64,000 bases of DNA from JAISGQ01 sp045536305 (GTDB lineage: Bacteria > Bacillota > Clostridia > Oscillospirales > Acutalibacteraceae), in contig JAZSNH010000054.1 in the NCBI GenBank assembly GCA_045536305.1, positions 29,036 through 93,035 of the forward strand, written 5' to 3'. The notes under the pieces are model-generated. The model did not search any database, was not told the origin of the DNA, and saw nothing but the letters and a program-made list of their open reading frames with translations. Every line of letters begins with the position of its first letter. Position 1 is the stretch's first letter. Below are positions 9,192 to 18,480 of this stretch, in pieces. The position numbers were made by a program, and so were the translations under genes.

Positions 9192-10334
9192 TTATCTTTT
9201 TTTCAGATATTCAGCCAGCGATTTTCTGTCTTTTCCGACCGGCTTAAGGTATGACCTGATTTTACCATTGAGCAGCAGCCGTTCTCTTTTCTTTCTGCAC
9301 ATATATAATTCTCGCAAATTCCATAACAAAGCATTATATTTTCCATATTTCTTCGGATTTAAATATGCTTTTATCTTTCTTTCCGAATATATAAGTCCTC
9401 GTGCAGCCTGAGGCCATAATACTTTATATTCCGATGCCTGTATATCGGTAAATATTTCCGGTGCATCAGCTTTGCAGATCATTTGCTCTTCGCGGTCGAT
9501 CTTAATCGGAAATTGTTCCCATTCGAACATATCCTCCGAAATATTCAGGCGTATCAGCATTCCTCGGTCTGTGTTATGCTGGGCTCGCTGATAGTCGGTG
9601 TCGAAAACAAAATTTCCAAGGGAATAAAAAATCATCTTATCCCCTACACGCTCATAGTTCTGGACAACATGGGGGTGATGGCCGACTATTATATCCGCTC
9701 CCATTTCCAGAAAGCTCATATATTTATCTCTTGTGTACGGCATCGGCATGCCCGAAAATTCGTCTCCGCCATGAATTACAATAATGCACCAGCGACAGGT
9801 CTTTTTTATGCTGCTTATTGTCTGCCTGATCAAATCTGTCTCACCAAGGTTTAAGCATCGGCATGTTCCACCGTTTTTTGGTTTGGCAGGTGAATATGTC
9901 AGAGCAAATATTCCAATGCCACCGCCGCCTGCAAGCATCAATGGTTCGGCAGCTTCCTCAATGCTTTCACCGCCGCCGATAACATCGCACTCGTTATTTT
10001 TTGCATTTTCTAAGGTTTGCTTTATTCCATCATCGCCAAAATCAAGCATGTGATTGTTGGCGACATTCCAGATATTGATATTCCATTCGGAAATCAGTTT
10101 TGCATAGGATTCGTCAGTATAATGTGCAAATTCCTTTTTTTCTTCAGATTTTGCCGCCATTATTGGGCCTTCGATGTTACCCACGCAATAATCCGAGGCT
10201 TTCAGAAAATCTGTTACAGCCTGAGATATTATCTGATTTTTTTCATTTGCTTTGCTGAAATATTTTGTAAATGAAAGATCACCTGTAAATGCAATTGTGA
10301 CAGCCTGAGCATCATTTGTTTTTGTCGATGTCAT
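9192..10334 (-). CDS. CapA-like (PGA_cap) protein 2
   Basis: A PGA_cap family protein of 380 residues from the preferred start. The ATG at 10334 follows GGGTGTGAAAAAT, whereas an upstream in-frame ATG at 10349 lacks a ribosome-binding site. Motifs: AFTGDLSFTKYFS, GNIEGPIM (NxE variant of NLET), NVANNHMLDFGDDG, VIHGGDEFSGMPMP and IIVGHHPHVVQNYE followed by FYSLGNFVFD. Two full metal-binding His clusters are therefore intact. The C-terminus is basic (RKKRERLLLNGKIRSYLKPVGKDRKSLAEYLKKR), which could help membrane association. It is more distant from the other two copies than they are from each other. Confidence 0.86.
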   Translation of the reverse strand: MTSTKTNDAQAVTIAFTGDLSFTKYFSKANEKNQIISQAVTDFLKASDYCVGNIEGPIMAAKSEEKKEFAHYTDESYAKLISEWNINIWNVANNHMLDFGDDGIKQTLENAKNNECDVIGGGESIEEAAEPLMLAGGGGIGIFALTYSPAKPKNGGTCRCLNLGETDLIRQTISSIKKTCRWCIIVIHGGDEFSGMPMPYTRDKYMSFLEMGADIIVGHHPHVVQNYERVGDKMIFYSLGNFVFDTDYQRAQHNTDRGMLIRLNISEDMFEWEQFPIKIDREEQMICKADAPEIFTDIQASEYKVLWPQAARGLIYSERKIKAYLNPKKYGKYNALLWNLRELYMCRKKRERLLLNGKIRSYLKPVGKDRKSLAEYLKKR

Positions 10335-10370
10335 ATTTTTCACACCCATTTATGCTTGTTGAATAAAATG

Positions 10371-11555
10371 TCAGATAATCAGGTCCATATTGCTCATAAT
10401 TTCCTCGACCTCGGCCTTTACACCGTGTCTCCTTACTATCTGAGGACCGATCAGCTGACTCATTCCATTGCCCTCGATCACGACCCAGCCCTTATCGGTA
10501 TGGGCAAAATCCCAGCCGACAAATCTTACTGTCGGTGTCAATGCGGATAATTCTTTTGCTAATTCAATTGCCTGTTCAAAATCCGGCAGTTGATATCCCA
10601 TGAACTCTACATCAGAGTCGGGGTGAGCAGGATATCTTGTATTGAACTCATCATATCCGTCTGAGTTCAATACACCTGTTTTTTCGTCTATTCCCGTAAG
10701 GATGCCGCCTGCTCCTCCGTTATCGATAAAGGAACCGCTTCTTCCGCTCTTCATAAAGCAATACGGAACAATTATTCCGTCTTTTGTCTTAAATGTAATG
10801 CATCTGATAGTATTAACGCTCGATTTGTTAAATGCAGCCATAGCATCGCTCTGTATGATTCTTTCCTCAATAAGAGTTTTTCCCTGCGAGATCAGCTCGT
10901 CAAACAATTCCTTTTCGCTTTTGCCGCATGTTCTGATATCGATCAGCTCAACACTTCTGCCCATTGCTTCATATACGTTTTTCTTAACGAAAACCGGATG
11001 CGCTTTGACAAACTGCAGAAAGCTGTCGTAATCGGCAGCATTTTGTATTACTACAGCCTGTCTGCCGTAGTATTTATTGAAAAATAAATAGGTCTTTGCC
11101 TTATCGTTGTAAATCGAAAAATCGATCCTGTCATTCATTCTGTAAATATAACACATTAAATCTGTATCAGATACAAAAGAGAGTCTCTCTTCGGCATTTT
11201 TATGCTCCATCTCATAGCAGATGTATTCATCGGGCTCAAACCCGTATGCATATTTGCAGAACATAATATCGGTATGCAGATCTGTATCGTTCTGTCTGTC
11301 CTTGTATTCCGGTGCTCTTCCAAGCTGACGCATCATTAAAGCCTCTGCTTTTTTTGCGTTCTGAGGATACTTTGCCTTGAATTCCTCCACAGCCTGCTTC
11401 TTCAGTGTCAGGTCATTTTTCGCACGCTCGGCTGCTGCCGGATCCATATATTTGCTCTTATATAAAAGATATCTTTTTTCATTGTATTTTTTTCTTACAC
11501 CCGATGCAGCCGGAAACATTCTGACAAATGCAGCTATTATTTTTTGTTTATTCAA
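10371..11555 (-). CDS. Sugar-transfer-associated ATP-grasp protein 2
   Basis: A 394-residue ATPgrasp_ST-type protein and the closest relative of the orphan at 652-1842. Shared blocks include MFCKYAYGFEPDEYICYEMEHK and LIEERIIQSDAMAAFNKSSVNTIRCITFKTKDG, then RSGSFIDNGGAGGILTGID and a closing EGNGMSQLIGPQ. The start codon is TTG at 11555, preceded by GGAGG eight bases upstream. It is predicted to form an amide (or related acyl) bond on a polymer precursor using ATP. It lies between two CapA-like genes, alternating ligase and CapA as also seen further upstream. Confidence 0.85.
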   Translation of the reverse strand: MNKQKIIAAFVRMFPAASGVRKKYNEKRYLLYKSKYMDPAAAERAKNDLTLKKQAVEEFKAKYPQNAKKAEALMMRQLGRAPEYKDRQNDTDLHTDIMFCKYAYGFEPDEYICYEMEHKNAEERLSFVSDTDLMCYIYRMNDRIDFSIYNDKAKTYLFFNKYYGRQAVVIQNAADYDSFLQFVKAHPVFVKKNVYEAMGRSVELIDIRTCGKSEKELFDELISQGKTLIEERIIQSDAMAAFNKSSVNTIRCITFKTKDGIIVPYCFMKSGRSGSFIDNGGAGGILTGIDEKTGVLNSDGYDEFNTRYPAHPDSDVEFMGYQLPDFEQAIELAKELSALTPTVRFVGWDFAHTDKGWVVIEGNGMSQLIGPQIVRRHGVKAEVEEIMSNMDLII

Positions 11556-11607
11556 GTGGTTTTCCTCCGATACTCTTTGTTTCGATAAGCAGCATAAAGC
11601 TGCTCTT

Positions 11608-12786
11608 TTACTGACCGATAAATCTGTTATTTACTTCTTTTGCGCGCTCATCTGCATATCCTTCGTCATTTCTTTTTGCCGCACTGACAGATACATAGTG
11701 CTTTTCATCTTCCTGTGCATGCAGCAAGGTATGTGAAATTCGGCTCACAGATACTTTGCCGTCTTCTTTTTTCAGAAAGACATCAAACAAAACAGAGTAT
11801 TCCGGTGCATAATCGAAAGTTACATAATCAGCACTCGGCGACATATTCACACTGCCTAAAGAATAGGCACGTATTCGATCATTGTTCTTTTCCAGCCTCT
11901 GAACAACATGAGGATGGTTTCCGATGATCAGATCTGTATACGGCTGCAGCATATCATACAACTGAACGCTGTGTGTTCCCGGTTCTGCATTGAACTGACC
12001 TCCGCAGTGCACGCATGCCACTACATAATCGCTCTGCTCACCGGCCTTTTTCAAAATGTCGATTGCACGTTCGATCTGTACGAGGTCTTCCTGCAGAATT
12101 TCGTTATTATCAACTCTGTATTTTACAAGCGGAATTCCTTTTTTTCTCTTTAATTTTGCCTTGGTCTGTTTGATAAACTCCATCGGCAGTAATTTCTTTA
12201 TAAGCTCTTTTACGGAATTTCCGGACGCATTTCTGCGGTAAATCCGCAATTGATTGACCTGATTCCATTCTTCTTCGGAATGAGCGGTTCCGTCAGCACG
12301 TGCATTCATAGAATCTGTAAGCGAAACAAAAGAAACCCTGATGCCGTCAAAATCCTTCACCAGGAAACGTTCTTTATCCTCGTCGTTTCTTTTGTATGTG
12401 CCTGTGTGCTCCAAGCCCAGCTTATCCATCAGCTCAATGGTTCTGTCGATTCCGGCTGCGCCGCAATCGAGGCAGTGATTGTTCGCTGTTGTCAGCATAT
12501 CTATGCCGGCATTTTTGATTGCACAAAGCAGTTCATCGGGGCTGTTATAGGTTACAGGCTTCGGATTATATCCCAATGCTTCTCCCGCAAACACTGTTTC
12601 CAGGTTTCCGACAACATAATCGCTGTCTTCCAGAATAGGCTTAAGTGCCTCGAGTGATGCATCAAACTCAAACTCACCGTTATTGCTTTTTGCAGCCTTC
12701 AGCATTGGGCGATCACAAGTAAGATCTCCCAGAAAGCTAAGCTTTATTTCCTTTTCTGCAGGTGTTTTTATTTCAAGGTTATCCAT
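11608..12786 (-). CDS. CapA-like (PGA_cap) protein 3
   Basis: A 392-residue PGA_cap family protein. Motifs: LSFLGDLTCDRPML, VVGNLETVFAGEALGY, TTANNHCLDCGAAGIDRTIELMDKLG, CVHCGGQFNAEPG and LIIGNHPHVVQRLEKN, then YSLGSVNMSP. It is most similar to copy 1, including the basic mid-insert (KELIKKLLPMEFIKQTKAKLKRKK). The start codon overlaps the end of the preceding ATP-grasp gene by 8 bases, and its ribosome-binding site GGAGTGAG lies within that gene. This supports coupled translation of ligase and CapA-like protein. Confidence 0.87.
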   Translation of the reverse strand: MDNLEIKTPAEKEIKLSFLGDLTCDRPMLKAAKSNNGEFEFDASLEALKPILEDSDYVVGNLETVFAGEALGYNPKPVTYNSPDELLCAIKNAGIDMLTTANNHCLDCGAAGIDRTIELMDKLGLEHTGTYKRNDEDKERFLVKDFDGIRVSFVSLTDSMNARADGTAHSEEEWNQVNQLRIYRRNASGNSVKELIKKLLPMEFIKQTKAKLKRKKGIPLVKYRVDNNEILQEDLVQIERAIDILKKAGEQSDYVVACVHCGGQFNAEPGTHSVQLYDMLQPYTDLIIGNHPHVVQRLEKNNDRIRAYSLGSVNMSPSADYVTFDYAPEYSVLFDVFLKKEDGKVSVSRISHTLLHAQEDEKHYVSVSAAKRNDEGYADERAKEVNNRFIGQ

Positions 12787-13921
12787 TTGTCAACTCACTC
12801 CAACGCTGTTTAAGACCGCCGTATGTATCCTGCGGTCCGCCGATTTCCCAGTCATCGTTTCCTTCAAGAAGAACAGGGCCGTTTTCTGTCAAAATAACAT
12901 CCCAGCCAATGGACTGGATCTCATAGAACTGCTTATGAGCATTCTTTACAAGCTCTACTGTTTCTTCCCAGTACGGAAGCTGATATCCCTCGAAATGAAT
13001 ACCGCTGAGGGGATGCTCCTCCAGCTTGACGCCGAAAGAATCATGCGGCAAACCGTATTTCATAAGCTTACCTGTCTGCAGATCGACTCCTATTCCCAAT
13101 CCGCCTTTTGCGCGGTTGTCTACGAAGCTGTCAGCAGATGCACTTAATCTCAAAAATGCCGCAAACACACCAACTGCGCCGCTTTTACCCTGTATCGTAA
13201 CGACACGGATGGTATTTACGCTTCTTGTTCCGAATGCCTGTAATGCAGAATGCTGTTTTACAACATTCTGAACAATTATTTTCTGATCTTTTATACTTTC
13301 GATAAATTCCTGTTTTGTATATACCTTGTCGTCAACACGGACGCTTTCGCCCTCTGTATTGACAAGCATAACTCCATCGGCGCATTCTCCGTCGATCACT
13401 TTATATACCAATTCTCCGTCTGCCTCGAGGAATTCTTCGAGAGAGATCCATTCCTTTTCAAGGTTTTTAAATACCTGTCCCTTGCTTATCAGCGCAACGT
13501 TTGAAACAACCTTGTCCTTGCCTATGGTAGATTCCAAATATGCGGAAAACGCATATTTATCTCTAAGTAAAACAATGTAATTGTATTCACCGGTCAAGGC
13601 CTTTTTAAGCGCCTGATTTCCTTCGTTTCGTATAACACAAAATTCTCGGTGAGGAATAAATGAATTTATGTCATGCAAGTCTTTGATATCAAGGCCGTAG
13701 CTTGTGTAGAATTTGTTCAATTCCTTATTCTTGCACAACCATTTAAAATTTTCTCTCCACATCTTGCCCTTGGATTTTCTTTTCAGTTCCGGGTAATATG
13801 TAGGCTTCTTGATTATTTTTGAAATGCCGAGGACCCTCTTCGGGAACATGACAAAGTCCTTGAACTTGTCACCTGCTGATATCATACCTTTATAGAACTT
13901 ATAGAAAACTCCGGATGCCAT
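12779..13921 (-). CDS. Sugar-transfer-associated ATP-grasp protein 3
   Basis: A 380-residue ATPgrasp_ST-type protein. Key blocks: LVYKVIDGECADGVMLVNTEG (ATP loop), IVQNVVKQHSALQAFGTRSVNTIRVVTIQGKSG, LRLSASADSFVDNRAKGGLGIGVDL, and SIGWDVILTENGPVLLEGNDDWEIGG at the end. The glycine-rich NGG.GG of other copies is NRAKGG here, a subgroup difference that may reflect another substrate. The basic N-terminal 60 residues (FVMFPKRVLGISKIIKKP) may contact membrane. The start has the strong site AGGAGG. It overlaps the CapA-like gene downstream by 8 bases. Confidence 0.84.
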   Translation of the reverse strand: MASGVFYKFYKGMISAGDKFKDFVMFPKRVLGISKIIKKPTYYPELKRKSKGKMWRENFKWLCKNKELNKFYTSYGLDIKDLHDINSFIPHREFCVIRNEGNQALKKALTGEYNYIVLLRDKYAFSAYLESTIGKDKVVSNVALISKGQVFKNLEKEWISLEEFLEADGELVYKVIDGECADGVMLVNTEGESVRVDDKVYTKQEFIESIKDQKIIVQNVVKQHSALQAFGTRSVNTIRVVTIQGKSGAVGVFAAFLRLSASADSFVDNRAKGGLGIGVDLQTGKLMKYGLPHDSFGVKLEEHPLSGIHFEGYQLPYWEETVELVKNAHKQFYEIQSIGWDVILTENGPVLLEGNDDWEIGGPQDTYGGLKQRWSELTNG

Positions 13922-13946
13922 TTATTATTCCTCCTGCCCGAAAAAT

Positions 13947-14903
13947 TTATCTGCCCTGAAAATCATTGATTCGCTGATCGAGGATCACGCCGTTCTCAAT
14001 AGCCAGAGCCTCGCGCAGTACTTCGCCGGGATTGTTTTCGATCAGTTCGTCCAGATATCTTGCCACTACCGCAGAAATTCCCTGTGTAGCTGTTTTATAG
14101 AACAATGTAGGTGTATGATCCACTGCGTAATGTGTAATTCCGTCAACAATGTATGTCGGTTCTTCTATTGTTGTCGGAACGCAGGTTTCTATTGCACCGT
14201 TTCGGTCACAGCTGATATCTATTATCAGAGCATTGTTTTTCATTCGTTTCAGATCTTCGCGGTAGATTATATGATCCTTGCGTCTGGTATCCCATAAAAG
14301 CGCATTGACCACAACATCGTACTCGCCCAATTCCTTTTGGAATAATTTTTCGAGCCTTTTGTTGTATATTGTGACATCTGCACCGAGACAGGTGAGTATT
14401 CTAAGTGCGCCTGTCGCAACATTTCCTCTGCCGATCAGAGCAACCTTCGTATTATAAGGCATTTCGCCGAAGCACTGAAACGCATGCATTATTGCAGCTT
14501 CTCCTGCCATCTCGTTATTGTGCCAGAAGCTGTGGCGTCCAAGCTCAAACATATCCTCCCAGGTGTATGCCGTTGCCTGATTATTTACTATAGCATCGGT
14601 AATGTCTCTGTTCTGAACTGCATGAACCCAGCCAAATATAGTCTGGCCGCACTTGAGATCCTTCAGATATTCCGCATCGCCTATTTTAGGGTCGCAGATA
14701 ATATCCTTTGACAAAGCCTCTTCTCTTGATACGATTTTGGCTCCGTACTTCTGATAATCTTCATCAGAGTAACCAAGCACCTCGCCGTAGCCTGCCTCAA
14801 AAAAGAGCTGCTCCGGGTGAGCGATCTTACCTAAATCAGCAGGGATCAACGCCCTGCGCTTTTCATTTTCCTTGTGTCCAATGGGAAATCCTACGGTTTT
14901 CAT
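13947..14903 (-). CDS. N5-(carboxyethyl)ornithine synthase-like dehydrogenase
   Basis: A 318-residue protein of the alanine dehydrogenase/transhydrogenase superfamily, resembling N5-(1-carboxyethyl)ornithine synthase, which reductively joins pyruvate to the side-chain amine of ornithine (or lysine). Visible parts: the N-terminal MKTVGFPIGHKENEKRRALIPADL with FFEAGYGEVLGYSDEDY, the family stretch GWVHAVQNRDITDAI, ATAYTWEDMF, and a nucleotide-binding glycine motif IGRGNVATGAL near 155. I chose the ATG at 14903 because GGAG sits six bases upstream; an in-frame ATG at 14915 overlaps that site. Inside a polymer operon full of amide ligases it would supply a carboxyethyl-amino acid as a decoration. 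Substrate is inferred. Confidence 0.82.
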   Translation of the reverse strand: MKTVGFPIGHKENEKRRALIPADLGKIAHPEQLFFEAGYGEVLGYSDEDYQKYGAKIVSREEALSKDIICDPKIGDAEYLKDLKCGQTIFGWVHAVQNRDITDAIVNNQATAYTWEDMFELGRHSFWHNNEMAGEAAIMHAFQCFGEMPYNTKVALIGRGNVATGALRILTCLGADVTIYNKRLEKLFQKELGEYDVVVNALLWDTRRKDHIIYREDLKRMKNNALIIDISCDRNGAIETCVPTTIEEPTYIVDGITHYAVDHTPTLFYKTATQGISAVVARYLDELIENNPGEVLREALAIENGVILDQRINDFQGR

Positions 14904-14987
14904 ACTTATCTCCATTCTTAACCATCCGTCAGCATTGCAATAAAACTGATATGCAGCAAGATTTTATAGTAGTTTGACTTAATTTTA

Positions 14988-16100
14988 TTAAATCATTGAT
15001 TTATGCTTTAAGAGCTCTTTTTTGATGAAGACCTCTTCCAAAACCTCTTCTGTTAAATCGCCGAAGGCAGGTCTGCCGCTGCCGATCTGATTCTGAGCCA
15101 TTTTGATGTTAAGCTCGATAAATACGGGATCTCCCTGATCATCGACCGCAAAATCCCAGCCTATCAAGCGGAAGAATGGCATCTGAGTATGCATTTTTTT
15201 GATTGTTTCAATTATCCTGTCGTAGCTGGGAACCTTAATTTCCTTGAATTTCAATCCGTTAGGATGTGCATCTTCCCATGTATACTGTCTTGTAAGAGCC
15301 TTTTCCTCAAGCCATCCGTCGGGCTTAATGGAGCAAGCGGTGCCGCCTGCGGCAAAATTGTCTACTCTTGAGCCGTTAACGCCCATTCGCAGCTGTGCCG
15401 ACAGAATATATACTTTATCATTAAAGAAGAAAGAAATTGCACGCACGGTGTTCAGAGAAGTGGGGTTGATCCTTGCAAGATCGGGATGCTGCTTTACAAG
15501 ACGCTGAACGACAAAATTGGAAACAAATTGCTCGAAGTACTTATCTACTGTGTCTTCGGGCATTTTATCCTTTTCAAAAAAGTTGACGCTGCGTCCTTCG
15601 CCGCTGTCTATTGCCGGCTTGAATATGAGGTTTTCCTCTTTTTTGCAAAGTGCTATAGCTTCTTCCTTTGAAATAAGTACATTGTCTTCGGTATAGAATA
15701 CTCCGCAAATGTTTTTAACGACCATTTCCGGCTTTTTTACACCGGGGAAAACACGGTCGTACGTTGCCTTTCCGGAGTAGGCGGTTCTTAAAAGTATGTG
15801 ATTAAAATGAGGAATAATGTACTTATACCAAATGGAATCGGGAATGTATCTGGGATTGTATGCACCTTCGCTTTGTCCGTATATATTGTACCAGAAACGC
15901 TTGGGGCGGATTCCGTAAGGCTTCCAGTACTTTACGACATTATTTCGAAATTCCTTTGCAGAACCTTTATATCCGCCCTTCATGGCTTTATATGTCTTTT
16001 TTCCGTTCTTTGTGAGCTTTATAGCCTGTAAGGATTGTACCGTGTTAATATGCACCTTGTGCATTAGTTTATGAACATACAACTGGAGTCTGAATTTCAT
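14988..16100 (-). CDS. Sugar-transfer-associated ATP-grasp protein 4
   Basis: A 370-residue ATPgrasp_ST-type protein. Blocks: LIFKPAIDSGEGRSVNFFEK (ATP loop), FVVQRLVKQHPDLARINPTSLNTVRAISFF, LRMGVNGSRVDNFAAGGTACSI, and LIGWDFAVDDQGDPVFIELNIKMAQNQIG at the C-terminus with the metal-binding E-x-N. The first 60 residues are very basic. The ATG at 16100 is favoured by AAAGGGGA eight bases upstream; an in-frame start at 16139 lacks one. It is the first of the ST-type ligases in transcription order and sits directly before the carboxyethyl-ornithine-synthase-like gene. Confidence 0.84.
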   Translation of the reverse strand: MKFRLQLYVHKLMHKVHINTVQSLQAIKLTKNGKKTYKAMKGGYKGSAKEFRNNVVKYWKPYGIRPKRFWYNIYGQSEGAYNPRYIPDSIWYKYIIPHFNHILLRTAYSGKATYDRVFPGVKKPEMVVKNICGVFYTEDNVLISKEEAIALCKKEENLIFKPAIDSGEGRSVNFFEKDKMPEDTVDKYFEQFVSNFVVQRLVKQHPDLARINPTSLNTVRAISFFFNDKVYILSAQLRMGVNGSRVDNFAAGGTACSIKPDGWLEEKALTRQYTWEDAHPNGLKFKEIKVPSYDRIIETIKKMHTQMPFFRLIGWDFAVDDQGDPVFIELNIKMAQNQIGSGRPAFGDLTEEVLEEVFIKKELLKHKSMI

Positions 16101-16167
16101 TCTGTGAAATCCCCTTTCTCTATTTTGAGCATCCGTCAAATTTTCTTATTTTTTTCGCAATAATATT

Positions 16168-17442
16168 TTACTTGTTAAGGCGATTTATATCAAAAGGCTT
16201 GTAGAGCATGTTGTTTCCGTCAACGTCCTCGACCTTGACAAAACTCTGTATCTTCGAAATTGTTTCCTGTACTTTCTTGATATCCTCATCAATAATAATT
16301 GCTCTGAAAACCTGCTGGAGCAGCGGTTTTGCATCAGTTATTTCTTCACCGACCTCATGGCGGTACTCTGCAAGCTGTATATTTTCTATCTTACGCACTT
16401 CTTCGATTCCGCTCATTGAACCTATAATGCCGGGATGTGCCCAGAGATTGAAGGTCACACTGTACTTTGAAAAGAACGGATTATCCATCGAGAGCTCGTA
16501 GCCCTGCATTTCACCTGTCAATGCATGTGCGATCATCATCTTCATGTAGTTAATTCCGTTTTCTCTTGAGATATGACGGTAATCGCTTGCTCCGTTAGGT
16601 CTGTAGCCCATTTCAAAAACAGCAATTTTTTCATCTGTTGCAACACCCTGGAAAAATACGCTGCCGTCTGTTGCCTTCATGCCCTTGAGCATACGTTTAA
16701 TAGCTATATCGGTAGTTTCGATAAAACGCTTTGTATAGCGCGAAGGATTTAAAAGCACATCACCCTGAGACTGTATATCCGGATTGTCATGAGAAATATA
16801 TTTGTCTCGCATAACAGATAAGCTTACTTCTCCGTTTTTCAAGGTGTATGTAACAGTTATCTCATCTCCGACCATATATTCTTCCACAAGAATATGCTTG
16901 CTCGGAGAAATACTCATTGCGTAGTCGTAAGCATCACGAAGCTCGTCAACGTTTCGGCAAATATTGATCCCGCGTCCGCCGTACATATCTACAGGCTTAA
17001 CAATGACAGGGAAAACAACATTGCTGCTATCTACGCCGTTTTTCTTGATTTCTTCTGTATAATCTGTCGGAACGGGAACCTCATATTTCAGGCATGTTTC
17101 CTTGAAAAAGCTCTTGTCACGTGATAATCTTATCTGCTCACGCGTTGCATAAAAGTGGTATCCCATTCTGTCGCAGATCTCTCGTGCGTAAGGCAGCATT
17201 CCGTCCATAAATGCAGTAAAAATTCCGTCAATGCGTTCCTTTTTGCACAGCTCAACCACGGCGTCAACATCTGTAGTGCTGACCATATATGCCTTATCGG
17301 CTAATTTTTTTGCGGGAGAATCCGGCAAATAGTCTGTAACTACGGTGTATATTCCCATTTCCTTTGCATATTCCACAGCTTCGCACAGCGAACGGATAGC
17401 GCCCAGGAAAAGTATTCTCTTACCCTTTAAATTCTCGTACAT
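16168..17442 (-). CDS. ATP-grasp ligase of the carbamoyl-phosphate-synthase-like type, upstream copy
   Basis: A 424-residue protein paralogous to the one at 3835-5097. N-terminal domain: KRILFLGAIRSLCEAVEYAKEMGIYTVVTDYLPDSPAKKLADKAYMVSTTDVDA. ATP-grasp part: VVFPVIVKPVDMYGGRGINI near 140-160, HILVEEYMVGDEITVTY near 195, and VFFQGVATDEKIAVFEMGYRPNGASDYR near 265-290, carrying the Glu and Arg used for metal and phosphate contact. RBS TAGGAGG precedes the ATG. It lies six bases after the PLP-enzyme gene, so the two are probably co-translated. The enzyme likely activates a carboxyl group; substrate unknown. Confidence 0.84.
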   Translation of the reverse strand: MYENLKGKRILFLGAIRSLCEAVEYAKEMGIYTVVTDYLPDSPAKKLADKAYMVSTTDVDAVVELCKKERIDGIFTAFMDGMLPYAREICDRMGYHFYATREQIRLSRDKSFFKETCLKYEVPVPTDYTEEIKKNGVDSSNVVFPVIVKPVDMYGGRGINICRNVDELRDAYDYAMSISPSKHILVEEYMVGDEITVTYTLKNGEVSLSVMRDKYISHDNPDIQSQGDVLLNPSRYTKRFIETTDIAIKRMLKGMKATDGSVFFQGVATDEKIAVFEMGYRPNGASDYRHISRENGINYMKMMIAHALTGEMQGYELSMDNPFFSKYSVTFNLWAHPGIIGSMSGIEEVRKIENIQLAEYRHEVGEEITDAKPLLQQVFRAIIIDEDIKKVQETISKIQSFVKVEDVDGNNMLYKPFDINRLNK

Positions 17443-17448
17443 TCTAAC

Positions 17449-18438
17449 TTACCTCCTAATATCTGAATAGCAATTTTTTACGATTTGTATAAGCTGAAGC
17501 ATATCTTCTTCACTGTACCTCTGATCAACAGGCAGCGGCAAAAGATAATTACTCAGGTCTGCCTCGATCGAATCACTAGGAACAACATCAAGCAGATATT
17601 TCCACCATTGCGGTACATACACCTTATTCTCTACAAGGCTTTTTCTCAAAGCATTATCCTTTACATACAACGGGTAATTCATTCCCGGTTCCACGTTGAT
17701 CTCAAAAGGAAGACAGTTTATATCCTTCAGATTATCATGAAGGATCTCAAAATTACGTCTGCGCTTTTCCATTAACACGGAATAATCAACAGCCTTAAGC
17801 ATCTTCTGCGTCAAAACAGACATACATCTGATCTCTTCGCCCAAATCTTTTTTACTGTCCAGATTTTCCTTATATGCGGCATTTGTTCCAAGCTCGATGC
17901 TCTTAAATAAAAAAGCAGCTCTGTCCCACGAAATATCCTGCGGATAATCCGAGAAGACCTTTCTGTCTCCGCCCCATATAAGGTAAGCGCCATCACACAA
18001 GCCCACAAATTTTCTGCATGAATATACATTGAATATATCCGGATCCAGAAGCGGTTCTGCGTAAAACGCCTGTGTATTATCAAAAATCACACGACGATAT
18101 CTGTTTTTTATCTTATTTAATCTCTCTTTTGAAATTATGCCAAAATAATTGACATAAAGAAGCCACTCATCAGGTTCGATATCGGAAACCTTCGGCTCAA
18201 GATTTTCATCTAAGAAGTAATACTCTATGGGCACATCATATTTTATCAATGTGTCCCGAACAACATTGCAGTTGTAATACGGTATATAGACCTTCTTAGG
18301 TTTTACGCTGAGCATTGCGGCTGCAATTGCATTTCTGCCGCAATTGAGTCGTAAGATATTTGCACCTTCGTATTTTGAAAAAAGCTCTTCCCCTTCCGTC
18401 AAATCAAAGGGCAGATATCCGCCAAATTCTTTATGCAC
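17449..18438 (-). CDS. DegT-like PLP-dependent enzyme, probable aminotransferase
   Basis: A 329-residue protein with the fold pattern of the DegT/DnrJ aminotransferases, though shorter than a typical one. Evidence: LNCGRNAIAAAMLSVKPKKVYIPYYNC (substrate and phosphate region), VIFDNTQAFYAEPLLD (the PLP-ring Asp followed by Gln/Ala pattern) and NVYSCRKFVGLCDGAYLIW, where the Lys in SCRKF sits where the Schiff-base lysine is expected. It starts with GTG at 18438 behind AAGGGGA. It probably transaminates a keto sugar or keto acid for the polymer. The canonical sugar aminotransferase of the operon is the gene at 20404, so this copy may act on a different substrate. Confidence 0.72.
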   Translation of the reverse strand: MHKEFGGYLPFDLTEGEELFSKYEGANILRLNCGRNAIAAAMLSVKPKKVYIPYYNCNVVRDTLIKYDVPIEYYFLDENLEPKVSDIEPDEWLLYVNYFGIISKERLNKIKNRYRRVIFDNTQAFYAEPLLDPDIFNVYSCRKFVGLCDGAYLIWGGDRKVFSDYPQDISWDRAAFLFKSIELGTNAAYKENLDSKKDLGEEIRCMSVLTQKMLKAVDYSVLMEKRRRNFEILHDNLKDINCLPFEINVEPGMNYPLYVKDNALRKSLVENKVYVPQWWKYLLDVVPSDSIEADLSNYLLPLPVDQRYSEEDMLQLIQIVKNCYSDIRR

Positions 18439-18480
18439 ACCGATTCCCCTTCCATCAGTGATATAACACGGTTTATGCTG

